From: Antedon mediterranea
Taxonomy: Eukaryota; Echinodermata; Crinoidea; Comatulida; Antedonidae
Assembly (NCBI RefSeq): GCF_964355755.1
Contig: NC_092672.1
Coordinates: forward strand, 12,026,501 to 12,090,500
Direction: 5' to 3'
DNA: 64,000 bases
The notes under the pieces are model-generated. The model searched no databases, had not been told where the DNA came from, and was given only the letters and a program-made list of their open reading frames with translations. Position 1 is the stretch's first letter, and each line of letters begins with the position of its first letter. Both the position numbers and the translations under genes were made by a program. This document shows positions 44,800 to 54,125 of the stretch, one piece after another.

Positions 44800-45213
44800 C
44801 TGAAAAAATTAAATTAGATTAGTCTTCCTTTTCAACAAGCGATCATCAGACTCCGAATTGGTTCCATGGAGAAATTAGTTTCTAATTCCTCCAATGTACA
44901 TGAATATTCAAAGAGGGAACCCGAATTGCATTATAGATGGCGCTATTGTTTATTTTTTGTTAAGACACCGGTTATAGTTAGGAACAGGAATACTTTCCAG
45001 GAAGATCCCAGTGATATACTGAAATTTAAAATTAATTAATTTGAAACGATAAAGATGAGGAAATATGTAAGAATGAGAAAAGTCTCTCCAACCGAGACTC
45101 GAAGCCGGAACCTTCTCCTTGATATACAGCACTAGTCCCAGAATCAAATTGATACGCCCTCATTTTCAGTATTTTATTCTCGAAGCGGGATCTCCAAAGA
45201 GATACTTTTATTG

Positions 45214-45834
45214 AATTGAATTGAATTGAATTGAAATTTATATTTATACTGGGTAACCTCTTCAGTCAAAGACTGGTCTCCCAGAGGGCCCAGTTGGTGA
45301 TCAGTGGCTGTGATGTGCTAATACACCGGGGGTAACCCCCTACTCGTCTCGAAAGATGTACTAGATTCTTTAAAGTGCACACGATCTAGATGTGTATACT
45401 GGACCTACAGTTTATAGTCCTTATCCGAGAAGACTATATAAACACATCAGGCATAGAACATTAATTACAGTATGATTTATATATAATTTACACAGTGCTA
45501 CGCATATATATATATATATATACAAACACATCAGGCTAAGAACATTAGTTCTAAACCGCCCGGTGATATACTGAAATTTAATTAATTAATTTGAAACGAT
45601 AAAGATGAGGAAATTGAATTGAATTGAATTGAAATTTATATTTATACTGGGTAACCTCTTCAGTCAAAAACTGCTCTCCCAGAGGGCCCACTTGGTGATC
45701 AGTGGCTGTGATGTACTAATACACCGGGGTAACCCCCTACTCGTCTCGAAAGATGTACTAGGTTCTTTAAAGTGCACACGAGCTAGATGTGTACACTGGA
45801 CCTACGGTTTATAGTCCTTATCCGAGAAGACTCG
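45214..45834. repeat. ~220-bp repeat in two direct copies
   Basis: 45214-45433 and 45614-45834 each begin with GAATTGAATTGAATTGAA, then ATTTATACTGGGTAACC, CTCCCAGAGGGCCCA, CACCGGGG and GAAAGATGTACTAG, to TCCGAGAAGACT. They are nearly identical. The GAATT run suggests a LINE/SINE 3' tail read in reverse. Between them lies ACAGTATGATTTATATATAA (45468), shared with the 49.1-50.2 kb array. Confidence 0.85.
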
Positions 45835-45904
45835 TTCTACCACCAGAACCATGGAGTGAGTGAGCCTCGAACCCCTGCCGATGTTATGTGAAAGTGAGAA
45901 AAAT

Positions 45905-46170
45905 CTGTGAGAGTGAGAAAAAGTCGCCCCAACTGAGACTCTAACTCGGACCGCCTGCTTGATATGCAGATGTCCCAACCATTAGACCACTGGGGCTTTC
46001 ATGGTATTGTTCAAACTCGATTGGATAGCGACTCTTTCTTTCTTTCTCGGCGTGGTACGGCAGAACAGCACTAGTCCTCAGTTATACGCACGTGCACCAG
46101 AGATCAAATTGATACGCCCTCATCTTTCAGCATTTTATTCACGAAGCGGGATCTCCAAAGAGATACTTTT
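45905..46170 (-). repeat. tRNA-like module joined to a Penelope-linked segment
   Basis: On the minus strand GAGATCCCGCTTCGTGAAT (46150) runs to CAATACCATGAAAGCCCCAG, then a tRNA-like sequence. That part has an A-box-like TGGTCTAATGG, an anticodon-type hairpin CTGC/GCAG with loop ATATCAA, and a degraded B box. The first part recurs on the plus strand at 59561-59705, directly after a Penelope terminal repeat. A truncated copy is at 45070-45210. Confidence 0.7.
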
Positions 46171-46261
46171 ATATATATATATATATAAATACATCAGGCA
46201 TAGAACATAAATTGATTTATATATAATTTACACAGTGCTACGCAACACAATTTATTTATAC

Positions 46262-46366
46262 TGTGACATTTGTGGTAAACAGTATGTTGGGGAAACAAAC
46301 AAAAAACGCTCCATATGAGAATGACAAAGATTAGCTATTAAAACATTAAAGCTTGATCAAGCAGTC
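46262..46366 (+). pseudogene. Penelope GIY-YIG fragment
   Basis: TGTGACATTTGTGGTAAACA and GTATGTTGGGGAAACAAAC align with 52859-52965 in the 50.2-53.5 kb Penelope element (CNICGKQYVGETKNT), followed by AAAACATTAAAGCTTGATCA. It is a decayed second copy with stops. Confidence 0.8.
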
Positions 46367-46715
46367 TTAAAGTAACAAGTAAACTGAAATTGCATTTTCT
46401 CGAGAACTAATTGTCCAAAAAACTTCATGTTTGTATAAGAGTTATAATTTGTGATTTGTAATTTTAAAACATACTTTGATTTAATTTACAGGTTTTATGA
46501 TACGAGTAGTTAAAAAACCTATTTCTTTTTAAATTCATCCGTTTGTTTTTGGCGTTCCTGTTCTATTGTTAGTCAATTGAAACTATTGTTAGTTGAAAGG
46601 CTGGTTACATACATTACACCAAATTCGCATACACATGCGTGTAGTGAAATTATAGTGAAATTAGCCTAAATCACGCACGGCATTAAGACACACACAAATA
46701 TATATACTTTTATAG
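46366..46715 (-). repeat. Inverted partial copy of the 26763-27527 repeat
   Basis: TTAAAGTAACAAGT, GCATTTTCTCGAGAACTA and TTATAATTTGTGATTTGTAA are the inverse of 27110-27190. The match continues to GCATACACATGCGTG and the CACACA stretch (26870-26930). Confidence 0.8.
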
Positions 46716-46716
46716 G

Positions 46717-46922
46717 AGTGGAGTTGTGGCTTGGTGGTTATGATGCTTGGCTACCACTCCAAGGATCTTGAGTTCAAGTCCTGTCACATGTCAGGATTTG
46801 TTCTAAGGACATCCAAAGACTTGTAATAAGACTTTGTTTATGTAGAGCATCTTGTGTATAATATGTTTGTCTTGTGAACCTCTGAGGGTTTGAGCAATTG
46901 CTGGATGGATGGATCACCCTGG
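46717..46922 (+). repeat. tRNA-derived SINE
   Basis: A box TGGCTTGGTGG (46727-46737) and B box GAGTTCAAGTCC (46770-46781) at the spacing of a Pol III promoter. A non-tRNA body and a GGATGGATGGAT tail follow (46900-46922). Confidence 0.8.
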
Positions 46923-46936
46923 ATGGATTATTGTTG

Positions 46937-47230
46937 TTAACCTTTTCCGTCTTCCGACATTACGCTTTCCACAATTTGTTTCCATTTTTTTCTGTTTATG
47001 GCAGGATGGTTTGTTATTGCGTTAGTGTCTACTTGTCCTTGTAAGTCTTTCTTTATTTGATTCATCCAGTTATTTCTTGTTCTTCCTACGGGTCGTTTTA
47101 CTTTCCTGTTAGTTTCTTTCATTGTTTGGGGTATCATCCGATAATCTAATTATGTGTCCATACCATTTTAGTCTCCTTCGTTTAATTATTTTACTCCATT
47201 CTTCTTGTTTTGTTATCTCGTGTATTTTCG
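46937..47230 (-). pseudogene. LINE C-terminal fragment
   Basis: IIKRRRLKWYGHIIRLSDD, then after a frameshift RKVKRPVGRTRNNWMNQIKK and NRKKWKQIV. 'R-R-L-x-W-x-G-H-x-x-R' and 'G-R-x-x-x-x-W' are the C-terminal blocks of RTE/R2-like LINE proteins. Different family from the adjacent 47240-49112 LINE. Confidence 0.75.
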
Positions 47231-47239
47231 TGTTACACA

Positions 47240-49112
47240 CTTCAAGTTCAAAGTAACATTTATTTTCTTCAAAATAAAACAGTCTACAAAATGGTGTAAA
47301 GAAAGGTAATATGATTGAAGAAGGCATGATCAAAAAAGCAAAAAGCTTGTGACAGACATGCCTAAACAAAGCTTAGATAAAAACAATACGGACAAAGAAA
47401 AAAAAATAAATAAATAAAAAAAATAAATAAATAACAATATAAAAATTTACATAACATGGGTTAAACTAAATAAGTACAATAACTAAAAAAAACAATTTTG
47501 GTATAAATTAAGAATTGATTCGTCTTCTTGTTACTCATCATTAAAATTATTATCATAAACTGTAATATAATAAAAATTAATACTTGGATGTGATATATCT
47601 TTTAAGTTTAAATGAAAAGCTTTTCTTAGATACAGCAACTTTAATATTTGAAGTTAGTTTATTCCATAGTTTAGGTCCACTAAATCTTATGTTATATTGA
47701 AATGAAGTTTTTTTATGAAGAGGGATATGCATATCCTGTACAGTTCGAGTTCTATAATTGTGAAAAGATGCGTTTGGTTGGAATAAATTTGTAAATTGAG
47801 GTGGGTTTAGGGAGTTAATCGATGATTAGAGAAAAGTACACTGTTGATGATAGTTAAGATCTTTCAACTTTAAAAAGTTTAGGGAGGAAAATAAGGGATC
47901 TGAGTGAGCTAGTGGTGGTGCACCTGATATTCGAACTACTTTCTTCTTTTTGATAAATAATCTGCTAGTGTTGGACTCATACGTGTTGCACCAAACAACA
48001 TTGCAATAGTTTAAATATGGTAAAATAAGAGTACAATACAAGGTATGAAGAATGTTTTTGGGAAGAAAAGAAGACAGTCTAAAAATGATACCAGTATTTT
48101 TGGATATTTTATTTTCAATTTCTTTCATATGTTGCTTCCAAGTGAGACCTGGATCAATGGTAACACCAAGAAATTTTGTATTTTCAACGAGTGGAACAAT
48201 ATGTTCATTAATTTTAATATGTCTATCATCAAGATTTAGGTTTGCGAGTGTTTCGAAACAAAATTGAACAGCATTTCTTAACGTTTACAGAAAGTTTGTT
48301 TGCTCGGAAATATTCACACACTTTAGTCAGTTCCTGGTTGACAACCGCAAAAAGTGATTGAATATTTGGATTTGTATAAAGGAGGGTAGTATCGTCAGCA
48401 TAGAAGCAGAAAGAAAATAATTTAGAGGATGAACAAATTTCATTTATATATAAAGAAAATAAAAGTGGGCCAAGCAGTGAACCTTCGGGGACTCCACATG
48501 ATGTTGGTGTAAAATGAGAGGTAACATTGCTATATTTAGTACATTGAAATCTATTTGACAGATAACTTTTAAATAGATCATGTGCAGGTCCACGGATTCC
48601 ATAAATGAAAAGTTTAGATAAGAGAATGTTATGATTGATAGTATCAAAAGCTTTTGAGAGATCAATGAATGTTCCAATAGCAAAATGTTTTTTTTCAAAT
48701 GCATCCACAATACTATTAGTAAGTTGTAAAAGAGCCATTGAAGTATCATATCCTTTTCGAAAGCCATATTGATGGTCAGAAAGAATATTGTGTTTTAAAA
48801 TAAATTTGTATATCCGATCATAAACGATGCGTTCAAACATTTTGGAGAAAATTGACAGAATGGAGATGGGACGATAATTGCTAACATCAGACTTGACTCC
48901 AGATTTATAGATGGGGGTTACTTTTGCAAGTTTTAATTTGTTTGGAAACACTCCTTTAGACATAGACAGGTTAAAAATATAGCAAAGTGGGTGAGAGATA
49001 AGGCTACATGTTTGCTTAACTATATTAGTACTAATATCGTCAAAACCTGGAGCCTTATTATTCATGAAATATTTGACTGTGTTGAGTATTTCATTATCGT
49101 CAACAGGGATAA
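47240..49112 (-). pseudogene. 5'-truncated LINE with RT domain
   Basis: It starts in the RT finger region (NNKAPGFDDISTNIVK). It continues PIYKSGVKSDVSNYRPISIL, FIDLSKAFDTINHNILL, CGVPEGSLLGPLLFSLYIN and catalytic CFYADDTTLLYT, to 48229. The frame shifts and continues in 48128-47826, then KKTSFQYNIRFSGPKLW...KKSFSFKLKRYITSKY to about 47590. The 3' tail resembles that of the LINE piece at 61683-62086 (AAATAAATGTTACTTTGA). The GVPQG glutamine is E here. The group is CR1/L2-like. Confidence 0.87.
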
Positions 49113-49453
49113 GAAATATGCAACCTCTCGCTTACAGGGCGAATCCAGCCAGAGACATTTTTTCATACAACTAAAAAATACGGAACTTTCGCCAATGAGC
49201 TATGCTCGACGCGATTATGAGATCATGTTCCGAATATGAGCACTGTTTCTATAATTTACAGTATGATTTATATATAATTTACACAGTGCTACGCAACATC
49301 ATTGATTTACATATACACAATATTATTTAAAAAAACCGTTGCGAATTAAAGTTGGAATTTATTCTGACTTGTTAAGCCTCCACTGATTGTGAGGGCGTTT
49401 GTTGTATGAGAGAATGTATCTGGTGGGTGAAAATCTGTGATAATACCATACAT

Positions 49454-49524
49454 GGCTCTGTGGTCTAGTGGTATGATACTCGCCCTGTAAGCGAGAGGTT
49501 GCAGGTTCGAATCCAGCCAGAGAC
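49454..49524 (+). tRNA. tRNA-like sequence, unit 1 (possible tRNA-Thr UGU derivative)
   Basis: 71 nt. Acceptor GGCTCTG/CAGAGAC pairs at 6 of 7. The anticodon stem CTCGC/GCGAG is perfect with loop CCTGTAA (anticodon UGU, but C instead of U at position 33). The T arm GCAGG-TTCGAAT-CCAGC has one mismatch. An A box (TGGTCTAGTGG), a B box (GGTTCGAATCC) and T6 terminator follow Pol III rules. The C33, mismatches and tandem context argue for a tRNA-derived repeat rather than a working tRNA. Confidence 0.5.
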
Positions 49525-49821
49525 ATTTTTTCATACAACTAAAAAATACGGAACTTTCGCCAATGAGCTATGCTCGACGCGATTATGAGATCATGTTCCG
49601 AATATGAGCACTGTTTCTATAATTTACAGTATGATTTATATATAATTTACACAGTGCTACGCAACATCATTGATTTACATATACACAATATTATTTAAAA
49701 AAACCGTTGCGAATTAAAGTTGGAATTTATTCTGACTTGTTAAGCCTCCACTGATTGTGAGGGCGTTTGTTGTATGAGAGAATGTATCTGGTGGGTGAAA
49801 ATCTGTGATAATACCATACAT

Positions 49822-49892
49822 GGCTCTGTGGTCTAGTGGTATGATACTCGCCCTGTAAGCGAGAGGTTGCAGGTTCGAATCCAGCCAGAGAC
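49822..49892 (+). tRNA. tRNA-like sequence, unit 2
   Basis: Identical to 49454-49524, one 368-bp unit further. The same caveats apply. Confidence 0.5.
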
Positions 49893-50001
49893 ATTTTTTC
49901 ATACAACTAAAAAATACGGAACTTTCGCCAATGAGCTATGCTCGACGCGATTATGAGATCATGTTCCGAATATGAGCACTGTTTCTATAATTTACAGTAT
50001 G

Positions 50002-50033
<32 letters not shown>

Positions 50034-50041
<8 letters not shown>

Positions 50042-50186
50042 CAATGATGTTGCGTAGCACTGTGTAAATTATATATAAATCATACTGTAAAATATAGAAA
50101 CAGTGCTCATACTCGGAACATGATCTCATAATCGCGTCGAGCATAGCTCATTGGTGAAAGTTCCGTTTTTTTTAGTTGTATATATA
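50034..50186. repeat. Inverted copy of part of the 368-bp unit
   Basis: Inverse of about 49162-49306: GATGTTGCGTAGCACTGTG, CGCGTCGAGCATAGC and AAAGTTCCGTTTTTT. Together with the array it forms a long hairpin centred on the (TA)n tract at 50010-50035. A perfect palindrome, AGTTGTATATAT/ATATATACAACT, follows at 50174-50197. Confidence 0.88.
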
Positions 50187-50366
50187 TATATACAACTGGT
50201 ATATACTTTATCGTTTTGATTTAGCTTTTCGCTTTTTATTTTTGTATCTCCATTGAGATCCAGCCACTGATACCCACAGCATTGTCATTTTTCTCAGTAA
50301 TTTGCCTTTGGATTTATATATATTTTCTACTGTTTGTATCAATTTTGATCTGATTTTGCTGTAATT

Positions 50367-52505
50367 ATGGAGGGTACTTTGGATAACTTTACCAAATTAC
50401 GTCGCCTGTCCGAGAAACGTGTCAGGTATTGTCACCATTTACATACTTTTATTTTACATCGTTCTAAACATTCGGCCCCTAAAGGGTATCTGGTATTCGA
50501 TTTGCAGATGATGACATGCGTTCTCGTTGGAACGCTGTCCTTCACAAAAATGCTTGTCAACTCAATGAGATCCAAATTGGCAATTGCCGCAAAATCCTCA
50601 CTGAGTTTGACGTTGAAATTCACTCTAGAACTAAGAAGTTGAAAAGAGAACTTCCTGCATCCGAGTTTCAAAACAAACTCAGGATTATCGCCAATGATTG
50701 CCGTAAGCAATCAACGGCAATGGCCCGAAGGGGATATCACAAATTTGGTCTACCTGCAGATTTGGTCATTTCAACACAAATGACTCTACCTTCGGATGAT
50801 TTTAGGGCTTTTAGGAAACCCTGCAGAAGGTTCGTTCGGACTTATAACAAGAATCGGAGCAACACCTCTGATTCAGTTGTTGAAATTAATTGCCGACTTT
50901 CTGAAGGAGAGAAAAAACTTCTTTCCCGAGGACTTAAATTCTGCCCAAAACCAAGGCAGGTCGGCGCACAACAACTATCTTTGGATATGGAGTCTTTCTC
51001 CAGAAGATTACGATTACGTGAACATTTTGCTGATTCAGACAGCAGCACCACGCAAAACGAAGGCAACGCTAACAAATTTAAACCAAAAAGTTTCTGGAAT
51101 CCACCTAAAAATCGTTGTCCAGCTTTAGAAACATTTATTCAGGCTATTGAGGAGGATGTACAAAACTACGTCCCGAGTCCAGATAAACGTGACAATCTCT
51201 CAAAACAAGAGAGGCAGGCCATTGCCAAATTGCGTCAGCGTAATGATATTATCATTAAACCAGCTGATAAAGGTTCTGCCACTGGTGCCATGGACATCAA
51301 ATTTTATGAAGAGGAGTCCTTAAGACAGCTAAACAATCCTCTTCATTATCGTAAACTTACAACGGATCCCACCCCAGAAATTGCGGATAAAGTGGCCAAA
51401 TCTGTTTCTGTGATGGTAAAAAAACACTCCATCGATCCTAAGATTGGACCTCATTTGGCACAGGTCAATCCAGTTCCAGGCAGATTGTATTTCCTACCTA
51501 AAATCCATAAAGCAGGCAATCCTGGTAGACCCATTATTTCGGGCAATGGCACTGCTACAGAGAAAATTTCTGAATATGTGGATGATTTACTAAGACCATA
51601 TGTGATTGATCTCCCTTCATACATTCAGGACTCCACGGAATTTATCCGCAAAATTAACCAAATTCAAAATTTACCTAATAATTCTGTTCTGGCTACATTA
51701 GATGTTTCATCATTGTATACTAATATCCCTCACGAAGAAGGAGCCGACGCATGTATTTTAAATTACATACAAATTCCAGGCAAAACGCCTACTAAAGCTC
51801 ATTTGCGAGAACTGGTCATGTTGATTTTAACCAACAACAATTTTATTTTTGGAAATGACCATTACCTTCAAATTCATGGCACAGCGATGGGCACAAAAAT
51901 GGCGCCATCTTTTGCAAATTTATTTATGGGACAATTTGAGGCCAATTTTCTGTCCCTCCAACCAAATAAACCACTTGTTTGGTTTAGATACATTGACGAC
52001 ATCTTCATGATCTGGACCCATGGTGAAGATAATTTGGAATCTTTTCTTCTCAATATTAATTCAGCCCACCCAACTATCAAATTTACAGCTACCAAATCCA
52101 CTAGTAGCGTTGATTTTTTGGACACTATAGTGACCATAGAAAATGGTACACTCAAAACTGACCTATTCCGTAAACCCACGGATAAAAATATGTACCTGCT
52201 CCCTAGCAGTTGTCACCCCCGACACTGTACTAAAAACATACCGTACAGTCAAGCACTACGTATCAGACGTATCTGTTCTTCAGATTTAGATTTTCAGAAT
52301 CGTACCGAAGAACTAACCGGACATCTCCGGAATAGAAATTACAAGAAGGAATACATCGAAACTGCTATAAAGAAAGCAAAAGATATTCCTCGATGTCAAA
52401 CACTGACGTACAAACCACGTCAGCCAAAAAAATCGACCAGAGTGCCATTGGTCACAACCAACCCTAGGTTGCCTCCATTACGGGCTATTTTTTTGTCACT
52501 ATTGG
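50367..52505 (+). CDS. Penelope element 1 reverse transcriptase part
   Basis: The first 45 codons (MEGTLDNFTKLRRL to GYLVFDLQ) are one frame off; the frame continues from ATG 50516. RT signatures are IIIKPADKGSATGAMD, RLYFLPKIHKAGNPGRPIIS, LATLDVSSLYTNIP, QIHGTAMGTKMAPSFANLFM and the catalytic FRYIDDIFMIW. VDFLDTIVTIE and TDLFRKPTDKNMYL follow. All are characteristic of Penelope RTs, which are related to telomerase RT. The frame runs into a short insertion after PRLPPLRA. Confidence 0.92.
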
Positions 52506-52548
52506 TAATCCTTGGCCACAGTGCCTAAAGACATAAAATAAAATAAAA
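52483..52548. repeat. ~65-bp insertion interrupting the Penelope ORF
   Basis: Extra sequence from TTTTTTTGTCAC to AAAATAAAATAAAATAA separates PPLRA from IIEKHMPILQS. Read on the minus strand it ends in an AAAT-type repeat preceded by GGCACTGTGGCCAAGG, so it may be a tiny SINE/retroposon tail. Confidence 0.6.
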
Positions 52549-53142
52549 TAAATTATTGAGAAACATATGCCCATTCTACAGTCCACAGAACGTCTCAGGA
52601 CTGTTTTTCCGGAACCACCCATTATTGCACTTCGTAGACCTCCCAACCTTCGTGATATATTAGTCAGATCCAAATTTAAGAGTGAAATTAACTCTCATGA
52701 CAGCCAAAATTCGGGCAGTCACCTTTGCGGCAATTCTTGCAAAACTTGTTCATTGGTTGATTCTACTGAAAAATTTGAGAGTAACCAAACTGGCCGCATT
52801 TTTCGGATAAGACAATCAATTAATTGTCTAACCAAAAACGTCATTTATCTCATATACTGTAATATTTGTGGCAAACAGTACGTCGGAGAAACAAAAAACA
52901 CTCTCCGTATGAGAATGACACAACATAGATCAGCTATCAAAACATTAAAGCTTGATCAACCTGTAGCTGAACATTTTAATTCAGCTGGTCACTCGATTGC
53001 AAATTTCAGAGTTATTGCAATAGACCACGATGTCAAATGGAGCGACAAAACTCGCAAAGACAAAGAAAACCACTGGGAATTACTACTTAAAACAACAAAA
53101 CCTTTTGGACTTAACATTAGGAACATACTCCCAGATCGGTAA
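52549..53142 (+). CDS. Penelope element 1 GIY-YIG endonuclease part
   Basis: HMPILQSTERLRTVFPEPPI precedes a linker with CGNSCKTCSLV (zinc-binding CxxxCxxC). The nuclease follows: VIYLIYCNICGKQYVGETKN (YLIYC and YVG form the GIY-YIG core), TLRMRMTQHRSAI with catalytic R, and EHFNSAGHS. E in ENHWELLLKTTKPFGLN is the likely metal ligand. It nicks the target to prime copying. It would be fused to RT without the short insertion. Confidence 0.92.
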
Positions 53143-53371
53143 AATTATTCCATTGACTACCAAAATTTAAGTTTCAATATTAACCACCATTTAAGCTGTT
53201 TTTTAGTCTCATTCCAAAATTGTTTATATCTCTACCAAGCTACCTTCTTTCTTTTCCACTCTTATTCAGACTCCACCCTGGCTCCCTTTGTTATATTTCT
53301 TTTATTCATGTCTACCCAGGCAGCACTTGCCAGCTTTATACTATGACGTTATCCAAATTCCTTCACTTGCA

Positions 53372-53410
53372 CTGATGAAGGGCTAGTGTTGCCCGAAAGC
53401 TCTGCTAACT
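53372..53410 (+). ncRNA. Hammerhead-like ribozyme motif (Penelope 1)
   Basis: CTGATGA, then A, stem II GGGC with loop TAGTGTT and GCCC, then GAAA and a minimal stem AGC-TCT-GCT. This is the core order of a type I hammerhead as known from Penelope elements. An extra A between CTGATGA and stem II and a weak helix I make activity uncertain. The older copy at 56878 has a mutated core (CTGTTGA, GGAAAG). Confidence 0.5.
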
Positions 53411-53530
53411 TTTCTGGCTGTTTACTTTATCGTTTTGATTTAGCTTTTCGCTTTTTATTTTTGTATCTCCATTGAGATCCAGCCACTGATACCCACAGCA
53501 TTGTCATTTTTCTCAGTAATTTGCCTTTGG

Positions 53531-53561
<31 letters not shown>

Positions 53562-53564
<3 letters not shown>

Positions 53565-54125
53565 GAAAGACGCTAGTAAATTACCAACTGAACATTTTAT
53601 TGCACTACAGGCTGTTTCATGAGTATGAACTCAATCTTCATGTGCTTGGCTCTGAATGATAGTCACAAGTGAATACAAAAAGCTATAATGAAGTCTTAAG
53701 GCAAACTGTTTATGTGAACAATAGTATGCTAATTAGCAAGTACAACACATCTCTATTTCCTGGACAGTCTATTGTTAACCAAATTCTTATTATCTAAATT
53801 ACTGATACTTTAGTACAAACTTTCTCCTATGTCTACATGTACTGACTAATTCGTTCCTATGATTAAGTGAGCTGGTTTCAGGCTTGCATATAATATAATA
53901 CTTCTCTTGTAAGCATAGATTACACCGTTTGTTAACATTGGAATATGGTTTACACTTCTTTATTATTCGCCATTTAATGTTATACTTTATGTTATCATCT
54001 TTTAGCTTCCAGATGTACTGGCTAAGCGTTGTGCTGTTTTTGTATTTAACATTACGGAATGAACTATTGTGTGCGTTATATCTGCATTTAAACGTGTTTT
54101 CGGTTAGTCCGACATATATATATAT
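53562..54125 (-). pseudogene. Penelope-like element 3, C-terminal fragment
   Basis: On the minus strand, from 54105, the GIY-YIG C-terminal part reads [20 protein letters not shown], then [29 protein letters not shown] and [16 protein letters not shown]. This set (R-N, S-x-Y-I-W, K-x-Y-S-N, C-N-L-C, E-K) marks a Penelope family different from elements 1 and 2. The 3' region includes CATGAAACAGCCTGTAGTGC and ends at a (TA)n run. The start is cut at the (TA)n tract 54116-54135. Confidence 0.85.

Larger units (their letters stand above)
49140..50010. repeat. 368-bp tandem array containing a tRNA-like sequence
   Basis: Sequence from CGAATCCAGCCAGAGAC at 49140 repeats exactly 368 bp later (49508) and again at 49876. 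The last unit breaks at a (TA)n run near 50010. The copies look identical, so amplification is recent. Each unit holds one tRNA-like sequence followed by a T6 run, then ATACGGAACTTTCGCC, GCTCGACGCGATTATGAG and ACACAGTGCTACGCAACATC. The left border has the tRNA-like core inverted (49119-49139). Confidence 0.92.
50205..53542 (+). mobile_element. Penelope-like element 1, nearly complete
   Basis: Direct terminal repeats (pLTRs) of 119 bp at 50205-50323 and 53424-53542 (ACTTTATCGTTTTGATTTAG to TTTGGATTTATATA) flank RT and GIY-YIG coding regions. (TA)n tracts border both ends, so the target was probably TA-rich. Two defects are visible: a frameshift near 50507 and about 65 bp inserted near 52483-52548. 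A hammerhead-like motif lies just upstream of the 3' repeat. Confidence 0.9.

Noticed and set aside
45629-45814. 61-codon frame in the 220-bp repeat
   Set aside because: Lies in a non-coding duplicated repeat; the sister copy is not open in the same way.
49454-49892. Two functional tRNA-Thr genes
   Set aside because: C at position 33, acceptor and T-stem mismatches and tandem-repeat context; kept only as tRNA-like.
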